Positions 50,128 to 62,000 of a DNA stretch of 64,000 bases are shown piece after piece (position 1 is the stretch's first letter; every line of letters starts with the position of its first letter). The translations under genes were made by a program, and so were the position numbers. The DNA comes from Erigeron canadensis. Taxonomy: Eukaryota; Streptophyta; Magnoliopsida; Asterales; Asteraceae. The DNA is taken from assembly GCF_010389155.1 (NCBI RefSeq), contig NC_057765.1, positions 28,956,980 through 29,020,979 of the forward strand, in the 5' to 3' direction. Under the pieces are notes generated by a model that did no database searches, was not told the origin of the DNA, and saw only the letters and a list, made by a program, of their open reading frames with translations.

Positions 50128-51592
50128 CAAGTATCAACTGAACAATGAACAAAGAGAAATTCATGATTACATCACAAGTACTCTAGAAAGTAATAAGCAG
50201 GTACTAGCTTTTGTATACGGCCATGGCGGGACCGGAAAAACATTCCTGTGGAAAACAATAATTTCAGGTTTACGTTCTGATGGAAAAATTGTTTTGGCTG
50301 TTGATGCTTCAGGAATAGCATCGTTACTACTCCCATCCGGTAGAACCGCACATTCAAGGTTCAAAATTCCTATAGACCTAACAGATGATTCTACTTGCAA
50401 CATCAAAAAAAATACTCATCTAGCTCAACTGTTAAATGAAACTTCACTTATTATCTGGGATGAAGCTCCGATGAGTGATAGAAAGTGTTTTGAATCCTTA
50501 GATAGAACTCTCAAAGACCTAAATAATAACGATAGACCTTTTGGTGGTAAATCCATACTTTTAGGTGGTGACTTTAGGCAAACACTTCCGGTTAAACACA
50601 ATGTCTCAAAGCGGGCTATTTTAGCGTCATCGTTACCTAGATCTTACTTATGGAGTAAATTTCAGGTCTTCAAGTTAACTGAAAATATGCGCCTTCAAAA
50701 ACCTGTTTTACTCCCACAACAAAAAGCAGAAATCTCTAAGTTCTCTTCATGGTTATTAGCAATTGGAAACGGTGAGCTTGGTACTCCTGACAAAACCGAT
50801 CCTCAAAAAACCAAAACTATAGAAATCCCAGCAAACTACAGCATACCTTTCCATAAAAAAGCAATCAATGATCTTATTCGATTCATCTATGACCATGAAA
50901 CCTTACTAAATCCTTCAGCTACTACCTTATGTGCAAAGGCGATCGTTTGCCCAAAGAATGAAACTGCAGAAGAGATCAACACAAAGGTACTTGAAATGGC
51001 TCCTGGAATAAGGAAAGTTTATCTTAGTTTAGACACAATAGTTCCTTACACCTGAGACCATGGAGATACCGAAATTCTTTATCCAACAGAATATCTCAAC
51101 CTTCTTGACTTTAATGGACTACCACCACATCGCTTGGAACTTAAAATTAACACACCAATAATGTTACTACGAAATCTGAACCAAACAGAAGGCTTATGCG
51201 ACGGAACTCGACTCATAGTAACACAACTACTTTCTAGAGTTATTGAAGCGCAAATCATGACAGGAACAACAATTGGCCACCGTGTTTACATCCCCCGCAT
51301 AACACTAACCCATAGTGACAAAGAGTTACCCTTCATGCTTAAAAGGAAGCAATTTCCTATTAAGTTATGTTACGTAATGACTATAAACAATATTCAAGGC
51401 CAGTCACTAAATAAAATAGGAATTTACTTGCCACATCCTGTTTTTAGTCATGGACAGCTATATGTTGCGCTATCACGCGCCACCAGTCTTTCGGCTCTGA
51501 AAATTCTGAGAATTCCTCAACAGGACGAAAAACCAAACGAAACAAAAAATATTGTTTACTCTGACTTTTTAAAAGAAATTAACAGTTGTTAA
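50128..51592 (+). pseudogene. PIF1-like helicase domain of the Helitron, one nonsense codon
   Basis: The helicase part of the RepHel protein unwinds DNA during rolling-circle transposition. Visible motifs: YQLNNEQREI start, Walker A GHGGTGKT (50219-50242), SGIASLLL and RTAHS, Walker B IIWDEAPM, GGDFRQTLPV, LTENMRL, and at the C-terminus NNIQGQSL and LYVALSRATS. A TGA at 51053-51055 interrupts an otherwise open frame; it is a likely CGA-to-TGA change. The N-terminal part of the helicase is cut by the gypsy LTR. Confidence 0.9.
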
Positions 51593-51698
51593 CACTTACC
51601 AGAAAAAAGTTACGTTCTACAACCAACCAATATAATTTACTTCAAACTGTTTACATAGCTATAATGACACTAATGTACCTTTTTATCTTTGCAGATCA

Positions 51699-53663
51699 AT
51701 GTCAAGCTTACGGATTAGTGAAATAAAACCTCACGAACCTGGAAACGAAATCGGAGTACGAGTAATAAGAAAATGGATACCACACAACTAGAAAAGAGGA
51801 CCTATGCTTCCTATTAGTAGATATCCATGTAAAATACATAAAAATAAATTTGACTTTCATACCATTTCCTTATGTTTAAACTATAACTACAAATCTGTTA
51901 CAGGGTGACGCCATTGAGGCCTCTGCAAAATCAGCAAATGAAAGGTATTTCGATTCGAAGTTGAAGTTGAACTCATGCTATCCCATATCAGACTATCTAT
52001 CAATAGATGCAAGAAAAAATATGCAAGTTGTCGAACACGCAGCAACTATCAGACTTGGAGAGTCAACTACTTTTCTCCCCATCGAAGACCAAAGAATTCC
52101 TACTTACTACTACAGGTTTGTGACATACGACAAGCTCCCAGAAAGGCGTAACAATCACACCCTCCTAACAGGTATATACTATACCCATATTATCGGTATA
52201 CAAAATCGTTAAAAGTAATCGTACTGTGTTAACAGATATATACTATTCCCGCACTATCAGTATACAAAATTGCAACAAACTTAAATAATCAATAAATAAA
52301 TATCGTAATTACTAATAGTACTGCAATACAGATTATATCGGTCGCATCGAAAGGATATCAGGAGTCCTTACAAGGAAAGAAAAAAACTTAACGAAAGTCA
52401 TGATACTGGACGTAAGGTAAATGCATTTAATAGCAAATACCATTTTTAACACACAATTACCTATATTACCATTTACATACTAAATGTTACACATTTTAAA
52501 GCAATAATTTGATTGAGATAACATTATGGACGGAGAAGATCAATGAGATTAGTGACAACCGTTCAATTGGAAATATACTGGCAGTGACTTCAACAATTGT
52601 AACGTACTTCAACGGTATATTACATTTTCCTAACCACTTTTGCAATTATATTAGGACTAACACCTTTGCTATTTAATTCGTACTTAAAGAATGTCTTATT
52701 CCATTATAGATAACTATCAGCTTGAATCAACTTCCGCTACCACTACTGCCGTAAATCCCCCTCTACCAGACCTACCATATTACATCAACAGGTACTAACA
52801 ATGCTCTCTAATGTCCTAACGCAACTTATATTTATTAACCCATAAAACTTTAACACATGCCTACCTCACAAACAGATTTAAAGAAATTGACCAAACATCC
52901 AACCCCACAATTACTCTTGAGGCTTTGCTTTCCAAACGACAAAAAGACAACATGGTACCATCTAATACCCTCAATTCTTTCTTGCCCATTAAATTAAAGT
53001 TTCTCCATATAAACTCCTTAGGTACATAACAGCAACATCACGGTGTCTGTGAAGTAACTATAGCAACTATTGACTCAAGCCTACCATGGTTCTATGTCAC
53101 CTGCAACAAATGTAACGGGAGAGCTTACTTGCAAAAAACAAACCGATACTACTATACATGCGAAGATCACAAAGAAAAAGAGGGATTTAAATACATGTAA
53201 GTCCCTAAATGTTGCTTTACATTTTCTGCACAATATGATATGTTCCATGAAAAAATAGGTACTGTGTGAATGCCACCATTGCAGACTCTACTTCAAGCAC
53301 AAAGGCCATCTTCTATAATGAGGCCATGACTGAGTTAATAAACATAACATGCGAAGATATGGTCGTCAACCACAAACACTCTGACCCAAAAATCCTACCT
53401 GAAGAAATTTCAAGCATAACAAGAACAACATGTCTCCTTCACCTTACCTTACCAAAAACCAGGAGCATTTCAGTCAACAAAGTTGAAAAACAAACACGAA
53501 TGACACCAGTCACTCCAGACCCAAAGATGCTAGGGAGAAAAAGAGGAGCCCAGGAGTTACCAGGTACAAATTATACCTCAACTAACTGCCTGTCGTTTAC
53601 ACCTACCTTACTAACTTTGCTACAGTAGGTCAACAGGGATCAACCAAAAAACCAAAGCCATAA
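51699..53663 (+). pseudogene. RPA1-like single-stranded DNA-binding protein of the Helitron
   Basis: A multi-exon gene downstream of the helicase in the same orientation. Segments, all bounded by GT..AG: a start (MSSLRISEIKPHEPG, ending VRVIRKW); 51905-52170 (GDAIEASAKS, FDSKLKLNSCYPISDY), an OB-fold; 52332-52416 (YIGRIERISGVL); about 52508-52614; about 52709-52790; about 52876-52951; about 53030-53199 with a CxxC...CxxH zinc site (CNKCNGRAYL, YTCEDH) typical of the RPA1 C-terminal domain; 53260-53561; and a short last exon ending KKPKP at 53663. A TAG at 51789-51791 interrupts the first segment. RPA genes of this type are carried by many plant Helitrons. Exon limits are approximate. Confidence 0.75.
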
Positions 53664-54013
53664 CAAAACAGGGCCTCACTAACGACGTCGCAACTTTTGC
53701 ACATCAGCCACTCTTTTGCTACAACGCAACCTTAACACCAATATATTGGTGTTATACTATGTATATATTAGATAACACCTAACCAATCTTTTGTTACGAT
53801 GGTTGATGTTTTACAATCCATGTAATAGATAACACCTACTTAATCTTTTGCTATGTTGTAAATAGTAAGTGTTACACAATGTATGTGTTTTTGAACTGCT
53901 TTGCACTGTATAGTAATCTACCTTATGTTTACCATATTTAACTTTTTGTACTAATGCATAATCTACATTACGTAAACGCAAAGTTTACCTTTTTGTACTA
54001 CTGCATTTACAAC

Positions 54014-54045
54014 TTCCCGTAACAACGCGCGGGCTAAGTATCTAG
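54014..54045 (+). terminator. Helitron 3' terminus (hairpin and CTAG)
   Basis: CCCG...CGCGCGGG forms a small hairpin about 12 bp before TATCTAG at 54039-54045, followed by host T. In Helitrons this structure ends rolling-circle transfer. Confidence 0.85.
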
Positions 54046-54440
54046 TTTGTTTCTAATATCATAAGATCAACATTTTATTGGGTTAAATCATGCAGAAATA
54101 GATATATACCAATAGACTTCTAGTTAGATCTAATGCCCCCTAGTTATTTGATGCTACCCCAGGGCCGGCCCTCAGCATATTTCGAAAAGGCTGAAATAAG
54201 GGGAACTAACATTCCTTTCTACAAATCTCAAAGGACTATAAGTAAAACTTTTAGAAATAAATAAGACACCGTTAATTTCACTCGTGCGATTTACGCGGGA
54301 TATCAATCGCCATTCAAATACCGAAATTGAAAAATGAGTTTTTTCAAAGAATCCACAGACACCAAGATCGCAAAATCGGTTGTTTAGAAAACTTAAAATC
54401 CTGCAAAAGTAAGTATTTGTTCTAATTATAACGAATTAAA
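54046..54440 (+). promoter_or_regulatory. Probable promoter and 5' leader of AUGMIN2
   Basis: The 395 bp between the Helitron end and the start codon must hold the core promoter or leader unless transcription starts in the Helitron. No convincing TATA box is seen. A palindrome AGGGCCGGCCCT lies at about 54152-54163. Confidence 0.4.
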
Positions 54441-56933
54441 ATGGCGTCGATTCAGGGAAACAACGGCGATAGAAGAAACCCAAATAGGAAACTTGGTGGA
54501 ATTTCTGATGCCCTCGCTATGGCTTCCGACCTTGGATACTCTCGATATCGCCCTAGGCAATCTCCTGTACGTGTTTTTTGTATCTATATATGATCACAAG
54601 ATTTAATTTAATCATTATTTTAATTCCTTAGGGTTGATGTACATCCTGTTTTGGTTTCAGAATGGTATAATTTTTAGTCCTTGAATTATTTCAAAAGTGC
54701 AATGCTTAGTAAATGTTATAGTAATTTCCCCGAAAATAAACTATAGCACAGCAGTAGCCAAAATACATCAAATCGCATTTTGGGCATTAAAAATGTGTTA
54801 CTTATACAAATTTGAAATATCTATTTGGAAAATTGGGTCTGTGGGGTGTGTTATATGCAACTATTTACTCTTGGGAGGGACGTGTGCTTAGAGCCTTAGA
54901 TTTAGAGCTGGCTAACTTTGATATCGAAAATGTTAAAGTGCTTTTCGATTAATTTTGAATGTGATGAAGAGAGTATCTGGATGTAATTCTAAAATAAATT
55001 AACACAAAGCCTGCAATGGTAATGAATAAGTACTATATTGTTTTAGCTGAAGTAGTTCATAGTTATAACCGAAGTCTATCTCTTTATCTGATCCCAATTG
55101 GGCTCTATAGCTGAATAAAGATTGTTGATTTTCATTCATTACAATGTTTAGAAATGGTTTTTTATTGTGTATTTTGATTGTAACATAATATATCGTTAGG
55201 ATAACAAGGTCAAAACTTGAAATTCAGAATACTTAAGTTAATTTACAAAATCTCCTTTTTACATTTCAATTAGGAAGACTTGCAGAATGGTGATGACCTT
55301 GTAAGATTATTGCGAGATCTTTCGACGGTACATAGAAAAGTCTCAGAACTGCATGTGGAACTTCAAGGTCGGAAGGTGAAAACAACACACTTTTTATTTC
55401 TGAACATATTTTACATTTCATTTTTACTGGATGATACTATAATTCTCATCATGAAGACTTCCCATCATGGTCTATATTTGTTCTTTAGATTGAGGTAGTC
55501 TTAATTAAAGTTATATATTCAGGGTTCAAAATTTGTTGAATATGACTTCTCAGGAAGATATGAAAGTTGGGCATTTGACACATGTTAGTGAAATGGAAAA
55601 GAAGATAGAGACATTAGCAAGGATCGCTACTATATTGAAGGGTTTCCTTCAGAGAAAGGTAATGTGATTGTTAACTGGTAGATGCTCAATAAGTCAATAG
55701 TCCAACTAAATGTGTGATTCAAATTAATACATAGTTCAATAAAAGTTCTTAACTATTTGAATCATGTGGATTGACATCTGCAAATAAGAAGTGTAACAAG
55801 TTTCATGTGACATCCAATAAACAAAATTGTAATTATAATGAGATGAGTATTAAATTACTCTACTTGGATATCTATTATCTTAACTGCGAGTCACACAATA
55901 GAGTGCAGACTGATACCCCATGTGCTGCAGTGTATATTTGTTTGGGTAAATGTTGCATATTTTTCTTGATTTAACTTGCAGGATCGTGTTATAGCACGTC
56001 TTCAACAGCCATTTCCAGTAGAATTTATTCCTGTGGAAGCAGAATATCAGGTTAGCTCATGTGATACACTGAAAATGATACTTTTATTGCTAATATTCTG
56101 TAATGATATGAGTTATCGAATCGTCTTTGATGCTTAAAAAACTCACAAAAACAAAAATTTCAGTCCCTCTTTTCTTTTTGAAGCTTATGCATGTGATTTA
56201 TTAATACGCGTGGGATTTTTTATTTGGATTAACAGAAAGAATTCTCAGAACTACTAATGAGTGCTGCCAGCGATTATGGCACTCTTACAGCGTCTGTTTC
56301 TGATCTCCACTGGACTCAAAACTTTAAGGAACCACCATCTGTATGGGGGGTATGTTTCAGAAACTATTAATAGAGGTGGCATATTGGGTAGATCGGGCGG
56401 GTTGGGTAATGGGTTCGGGTTAAAACAGATAATTTTTGCTACTGGATCGGGTTGGGCTGGCATGAGACATGCCAAATGCTTTTCTTTTCTTTTGCATATA
56501 TAATAGTTTGTAAGTTAGCAACTTAGCATGTTAACTATGATTACCAAAGATGACTTGAGTCGACCCATACAAAAGTCAATGGTACATTGCCATTTCTGGT
56601 TTATTGATAAAGGCTTTAATAAGTCATTTGCTAAGGTCAACTTTAAAATATTTTTAAGATCATGGTTCATGTTATGAGCAGGAGATGCTTCGTCCACTCC
56701 CAGTGGCATTGGTGTCATGTAGCAGATATTTTGAAGCAATGTCAGCCATGAGGGAATCTTTCCTAAACCTTCAAAAGTCGAGGTTGGGTCCTTCTCGTTC
56801 ACCCAGCAAAGATCTATCTCAAAGAACATCACCAGCAGGTTCTGAATGTGTAACTCCACGCTCATCAGGAAATGTATGGACCTCTGATGATGATAATGTT
56901 TATAATGATGCATACTACAGAAGATTGTCTTAG
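54441..56933 (+). CDS. AUG2: AUGMIN subunit 2
   Basis: Subunit of the eight-part augmin complex, which recruits gamma-tubulin to existing microtubules for branching nucleation in the spindle, phragmoplast and cortical array. Six exons, 54441-54566, 55274-55375, 55554-55658, 55982-56050, 56236-56349 and 56682-56933, all phase 0 with GT..AG introns, give 768 nt (255 aa). Recognisable segments: [15 protein letters not shown] near the N-terminus, [95 protein letters not shown] and [11 protein letters not shown]. The central part is largely helical and coiled-coil-like; the C-terminus is Ser/Pro-rich and poorly conserved. It is a little shorter than Arabidopsis AUG2. No defect is seen. Intron 5 contains a GGGTTGGG-rich repeat fragment (56374-56470). 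Confidence 0.93.
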
Positions 56934-57369
56934 CATTCAGAGGATGGAAATGATATATAATTAAAGATCGTATTCCTGATTTTGTGTTTGTGTCTTGTGA
57001 AAGAGAAGTTTGGCTACAATGCTTTTTTGCAGATTATATTATCATTTGTAACTATAGATGTCTTTAAGCATTATGTCCGAATTTTTTTGGTTCAGATACT
57101 CACCTTAGAAGCATTGTAGCCTGAACCTCATTAAATGTGTTTAAGCCTTACGACTGAATATGTTTGGTTCAGATATTCACCTTGAGCCATGGTATCCTGA
57201 GCCTCATATGTGTTTTGTCGTGCTGCAATACCACACGTCCAGATTACATATGCCCGATTTTGGGCTTGGCGCAACCTGGGTTTTAAACTTTCTCTTGTAA
57301 TCACTAGAAAATATTACACCAATAAAACTTGAGGGAATGAAAATTGGTACTGTAATTTACAAGAGGATT

Positions 57370-57603
57370 AAGTAACTACTCATTGCCGCCTTCCGCGGGT
57401 TTTGAGCCCCAATACCTCGACGGTGTATGGGGAGGTTAAGATGTAGGCAGACCTTACCTCTACCTAAGTAGAGAGGTTGCTTCCAGTTTCTACCTAAATG
57501 GTAGAAAAGACCCTCTAACCTTTGCATGGGATGAGGATCGAACCCATGACCTCTGTCTCCAGAGACAAGGGTGTTTACCACTAATCCAACCATGCTGCTT
57601 ATA
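57370..57603 (-). mobile_element. tRNA-derived SINE with 17-bp target duplication
   Basis: On the minus strand it starts with a tRNA-like head: GGTTGGATTAGTGGTAAAC (A box), then GGGTTCGATCCTC (B box). It continues with GTAAGGTCTGCCTACATC and ends CGCGGAAGGCGGC. Perfect 17-bp repeats TAATTTACAAGAGGATT flank it (57353-57369 and 57604-57620). The family resembles the plant Au SINE (from memory; not searched). Confidence 0.9.
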
Positions 57604-57620
57604 TAATTTACAAGAGGATT

Positions 57621-59085
57621 GTATATGGAAAATGCGTGGCAGTATACGGTTAACTCTTTTGAGATTGACCATCAATCATGATTTGAATTCTATAGAATAT
57701 TAGACTATCCTACACTAGCATAACTAAAAAACTATCGTATGTTTAAATGATCTTTTTTCAAAAGAAAAAAAAAAGGATTATAGAAGAATTAGCATTATCC
57801 TGCACTAGCCTCTTAAGTTTTACTTATACACATAAACTTCCTGAACTAAACATGGTTTGTCAAATAGGTGTTTTGTATTTTAGTGGACGTTGTATCGTTA
57901 AAACTATTGTTAGTTACGAATTAGTATATAGGTATGTTTGTAGCCTTGTAGGTTATCTTTAGCAAAAGTAACGAGAGTTGTGATTGTGACTAGAAAGTGG
58001 GTTGGTTTTGACGACCGACTTCTAGGATAAGTCTCGGGTTAGTTACTTATATAAAAATAAAAATAAAAATATATCTGAGTAAAACACGGCAGTATTTAAG
58101 ATAGGTAAAGTCATGCAGTACGGATATTTTTCTTTATATCATACTCATTCCAATGTCATGCTTTTTTTATTAAAGAAAATAATATCAAAGTATAATAATA
58201 GATAACTAACTCATTATCAAATCCCTCCAACCAATTTAAAACTCAAACAAGAGAAAATTAAATACGTAACACTAATGATAATTGGATCTAGAGTGGGATT
58301 TGAACATTTGATTCTAGTAACAAAAATTTTGTAAATAATGTGTTAATGTCCGTAAGATGCATTTCTAAAAACCGCCTGTCATTTGTGAGTTGTTATCTAA
58401 AGAATTTGGAATTAGAGAACTAGAGTTTAAATTATGGTATGACCAAAATGTTTACGGATATAAAAATAAGAGTTAAATTTTTTTTCTCTCCTGAAACTTA
58501 ATTTTAAAATATTAAAAGACAATACGTTCAAATATTCGGCTAAAAACACACTAATATGGTGATTTCTTTGTAAAACTTAAAATTCAACAAAACAGTAGCA
58601 CATACATTAAAGTACAGGGGTTTAATCAGTACAAATAAAAATTAGGTAGTTAAATTAATTAAACTAAAGAAAGAAAATTAAAAATTAATTAAATTAAATA
58701 AATAAAAATGAAAAGAAAACTAAAAAAAATGAAAGAAAACATAACTTTTTAAATAGAAAAATTAGTATCAAAAAATTATACATTTCGTTGAATTTGTTTC
58801 ATCTTGTTGGTGTTATGATGATGTTGGACGACGTCGTTTATCATTCTGATAAAGCGCAATGCCATTCTTCAATTAAACAAATAGGTTTATGATTATTTTA
58901 TTTTTTTAAATAATTATTTTAGTAATATGTGCTTTGCTTTACATTAATTAGTATTATTTAATGTTACCATGTTTCTATAATAATATACATACACATTTAT
59001 ATATATATACAAAAATTTGTATATATATATGAATTGGGAATTTAGATTTTACTTTTGTATATATATGTGCAGGGGTTGTTGTTAC
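57621..59085. other. Intergenic between AUG2 and the membrane-protein gene
   Basis: AT-rich, no gene recognised. The right part should contain the promoter and leader of the gene at 59086. TATATATATAC runs occur at 58998-59010 and 59015-59030, too repetitive to assign as a TATA box. Confidence 0.5.
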
Positions 59086-62000
59086 ATGGGGAAGAAAAGC
59101 AACATTGTGAGGCACTTTTTTCCTTTGAATGGTTTTCAAATTGGGTATGTAATGTAACCTATCCACATTTGTCATTTTTATTTTGATTTTTTTTATTATT
59201 AGTAGTTTGAATATGAAGATTTCTGATTATGTTATCGTGTTTATCGTACTTTCGAACTTTTTTTATTTGTAATTAACTCTAAGTTTTTGCTATTGAGTGC
59301 ATAGATATGTGTGTTTATTAAGTAACAAGTAATTTTAAATTTTTTCGAGAGTTTTTGCTGATGTGACGACCATATAAGTTGATAACATGCCATTGTTTTA
59401 GTTTATTCCATCCGTCTCAAAATAAGTGTCCATTTCTAAAAGTAATATTTACTCCTGCAGAATGCAATGATATTTTGAATTTTCTAAAAATTCGTTTACT
59501 TTTTGGTTGTAGACACCTATTTTGGGAAGGCAAGAGTAAATGATATCGTGTTGGTGATTTTTAAATGGCCGTTTTGTACAGCTAGAGATTGTTGTTCTAG
59601 ATAATCATGTGATGTTCGTATTTTGAAACTAGTGACTTTTTTATTGCCAAGTGAAGCTAAATGAAATGATTTATCGTTGCAGGGATTTGCAGTCTTATCT
59701 TTCCGATCTTAGTCTCTTTTTGGCGCCTGAGAGCAAGACATTTTATATATTGGTGGATAATAGGCCTTGGCTGGAAGACTTGGTCTCGGGTCCTGCACAG
59801 TTGTGGCAGTTGATGGTCACCAAGGTTGTTGAGAAATTCAACATCTTAACATTAGTTTAATGGTAATACTGAAATTTTGATTGCCATAACATTTCAAAGA
59901 TTCCATTTTTTTGGTTATGTTTCCAGTCCAGGTTGTCTCCCTTTGCCATTACACGAGGGCAAAAGGAGATCAAAGAAAATACAGAGTTGAGTGAGCTCAA
60001 CGATCATTCCAGAAGTTCAAGCCAATCGCAAAACTTGAAAATATGGTTATCGATGGTAACACTCTCAAGACAGAGGGCTTTGCTGCCTGTAAAGAAACTC
60101 AAGACTTCCTTGCTTGCAAATAGCAAATTGCACAGAACCTTGTATGGATTTATTGTTTTTGAAGTGGTGTGGAAAGATGTTCGTGGTATCAATTATTTGA
60201 ACGAGCTTCAGGTATCCCGTGTCCTATTTTTGTATATCTCTTTTGTAGGGGAGTAATATTTAAGTGTCGTTATTCTATGAGCAGACTGCTACTTCTCTTG
60301 CTATAGAGGCCAAATACATGAATAAATGGGAATTTGATAGTATAGCTCAAGCTGCTCAATGCATAACTTCATGGTTTCCAGGGACTCCATACGAGTGTCT
60401 TCTCTTGGAACAACATCTAAGCTCTATAATAGGTATTTCATGTATGTACACTTTTCTCAAGTTAGTTAACGAGATTGCTTAATAGTTTGTTTGAGATCTC
60501 CGTCAGGTGAAGCATTTCATGAGGCTGGTATGGATACTCCGAGCCCTTGCAGCTCAACCGATGATGAAAAAATCTTAAGTGACAGTGTGTTATCAGGGGA
60601 CGAATTTGAGTGCAGTCCTAGAAGTAGTAATGGGGGTCAATTGGAAACCTTAGAAAACCGAGACCAAACTAGCATTCCGGATGCATCTCCTGTTGACCTG
60701 TATATGAGAACTGAACCAATGAATTCTCCAGATATTGATCTTCAATCTGATTACAGCACTGGAGTATCTTTCAGTGAAACTGCCAGCTACCATATACCCT
60801 CTCCATGTCCAAGTGAATGTGTGGAAGCGACAGAATCAATTCAGTACAAAGATGTGTTGCTATTATTCCGTTTCAATGATCGTGACCTCCCCTTTGAATT
60901 ACAAAAAATAATCATGTCTGATTTACGATTACTTACCTTATTGGAGGCTGGACTTCCATCTTGGGTGATCTTCTTTCAATCTTATCCAGTATTTTGTAAT
61001 CTATATCGTCCATGGATGTGCCCTCTAGCACGATCACTATATGTTGCAATATCCCTTGTCACAGTAGTTATTGGTTTCTATGATTTGTACAAAAACGTGC
61101 CTGTTCTTAAGGCAACTGCTTCTCGTTTGTTTGGACCTTTATTTGATTGGATAGAAACATGGGAGATGGTATCAAGGATTCAGTACTTGGGTACTATGTT
61201 GTTTTTGCATAATGTCGAGAAGGCTGTCATGTGGTTTTTGATGATGACGCGTACATTCCGGTCACTTGTCTCGGTTATCACACAGCCATTAGTTGCACCA
61301 CTTTTGCTAGTCTTGGATGGGCTTTTTCCTTTCTGTAACACTTTTATTCAAATGGGAGGGCGTTTATACTCATTCATTTGCATTCTTATGGTGACTTCTT
61401 GGAATCTATTGGACAATGTGATCGACACTCTTCTGCTTCCTGTATGGTACATCTCATCAGCTATTTGTGATTTTGGTAATCTGTTTTCCTTATTATTATT
61501 TTGTTAACTGTTTAAATTGGAGGTCTCAATTTTGGCCATTTCCCTATAAATGGGTTGATTGGGGAAGTATTTTATCTCAAATGGTTCATAGATCAGATAA
61601 ACAATATTAGCTAAAAGGGGAATGGGGCCAAACAGGCCAAATATGTTAAAAGTCACCCAAGCCCAACTTTAATGCATAGTACTTCCTTAATTATATTATT
61701 CAAAGAAGTAGTTTAGTTTCACACTTTCGATTACTGCACTAATATTTTCTATGAAAAACTCAAAATGGATAAATAAGAGTTTGGGGTTCAACCCAGCCTG
61801 ACCTGGCCCGTTTCGAATTGTAGTTAAAAGGGCCTGTTACACAACTTGCCCGAACCACCGTATTGCCCCCCTAAACTCAAAGGACATCATTAATCTGACG
61901 CATAGTACTAATATTTTGTGGGTGGCCAGGGTAATGGTTGGAACCGGCCACAGGCAAAATCCTGGTTAGGCCGCTACATCCTACATCTGAGTCAATAATG

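Larger units (their letters stand above)
46021..54045 (+). mobile_element. Autonomous-type Helitron, interrupted by gypsy element 2
   Basis: It contains the N-terminal part of the Helitron protein (46021-46230), a PIF1-like helicase part (50128-51592), an RPA1-like gene (51699-53663) and a Helitron 3' end (GC hairpin then CTAG at 54042-54045, followed by T). The order matches plant Helitrons that carry RepHel plus RPA. The replication-initiator (HUH) core is missing between 46230 and 50128, where the gypsy remnant lies. The true 5' end is upstream of 46021 and was not found. Confidence 0.85.

Noticed and set aside
44531..54165. A large hAT element bounded by GGGCCGGTCCTGAG (44531) and AGGGCCGGCCCT (54152)
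   Set aside because: The motifs are self-complementary, so orientation is uninformative, and no matching 8-bp duplication flanks the pair.
57500..57600. tRNA gene on the minus strand
   Set aside because: A and B boxes are present, but the segment is the head of a SINE with a 17-bp target duplication.
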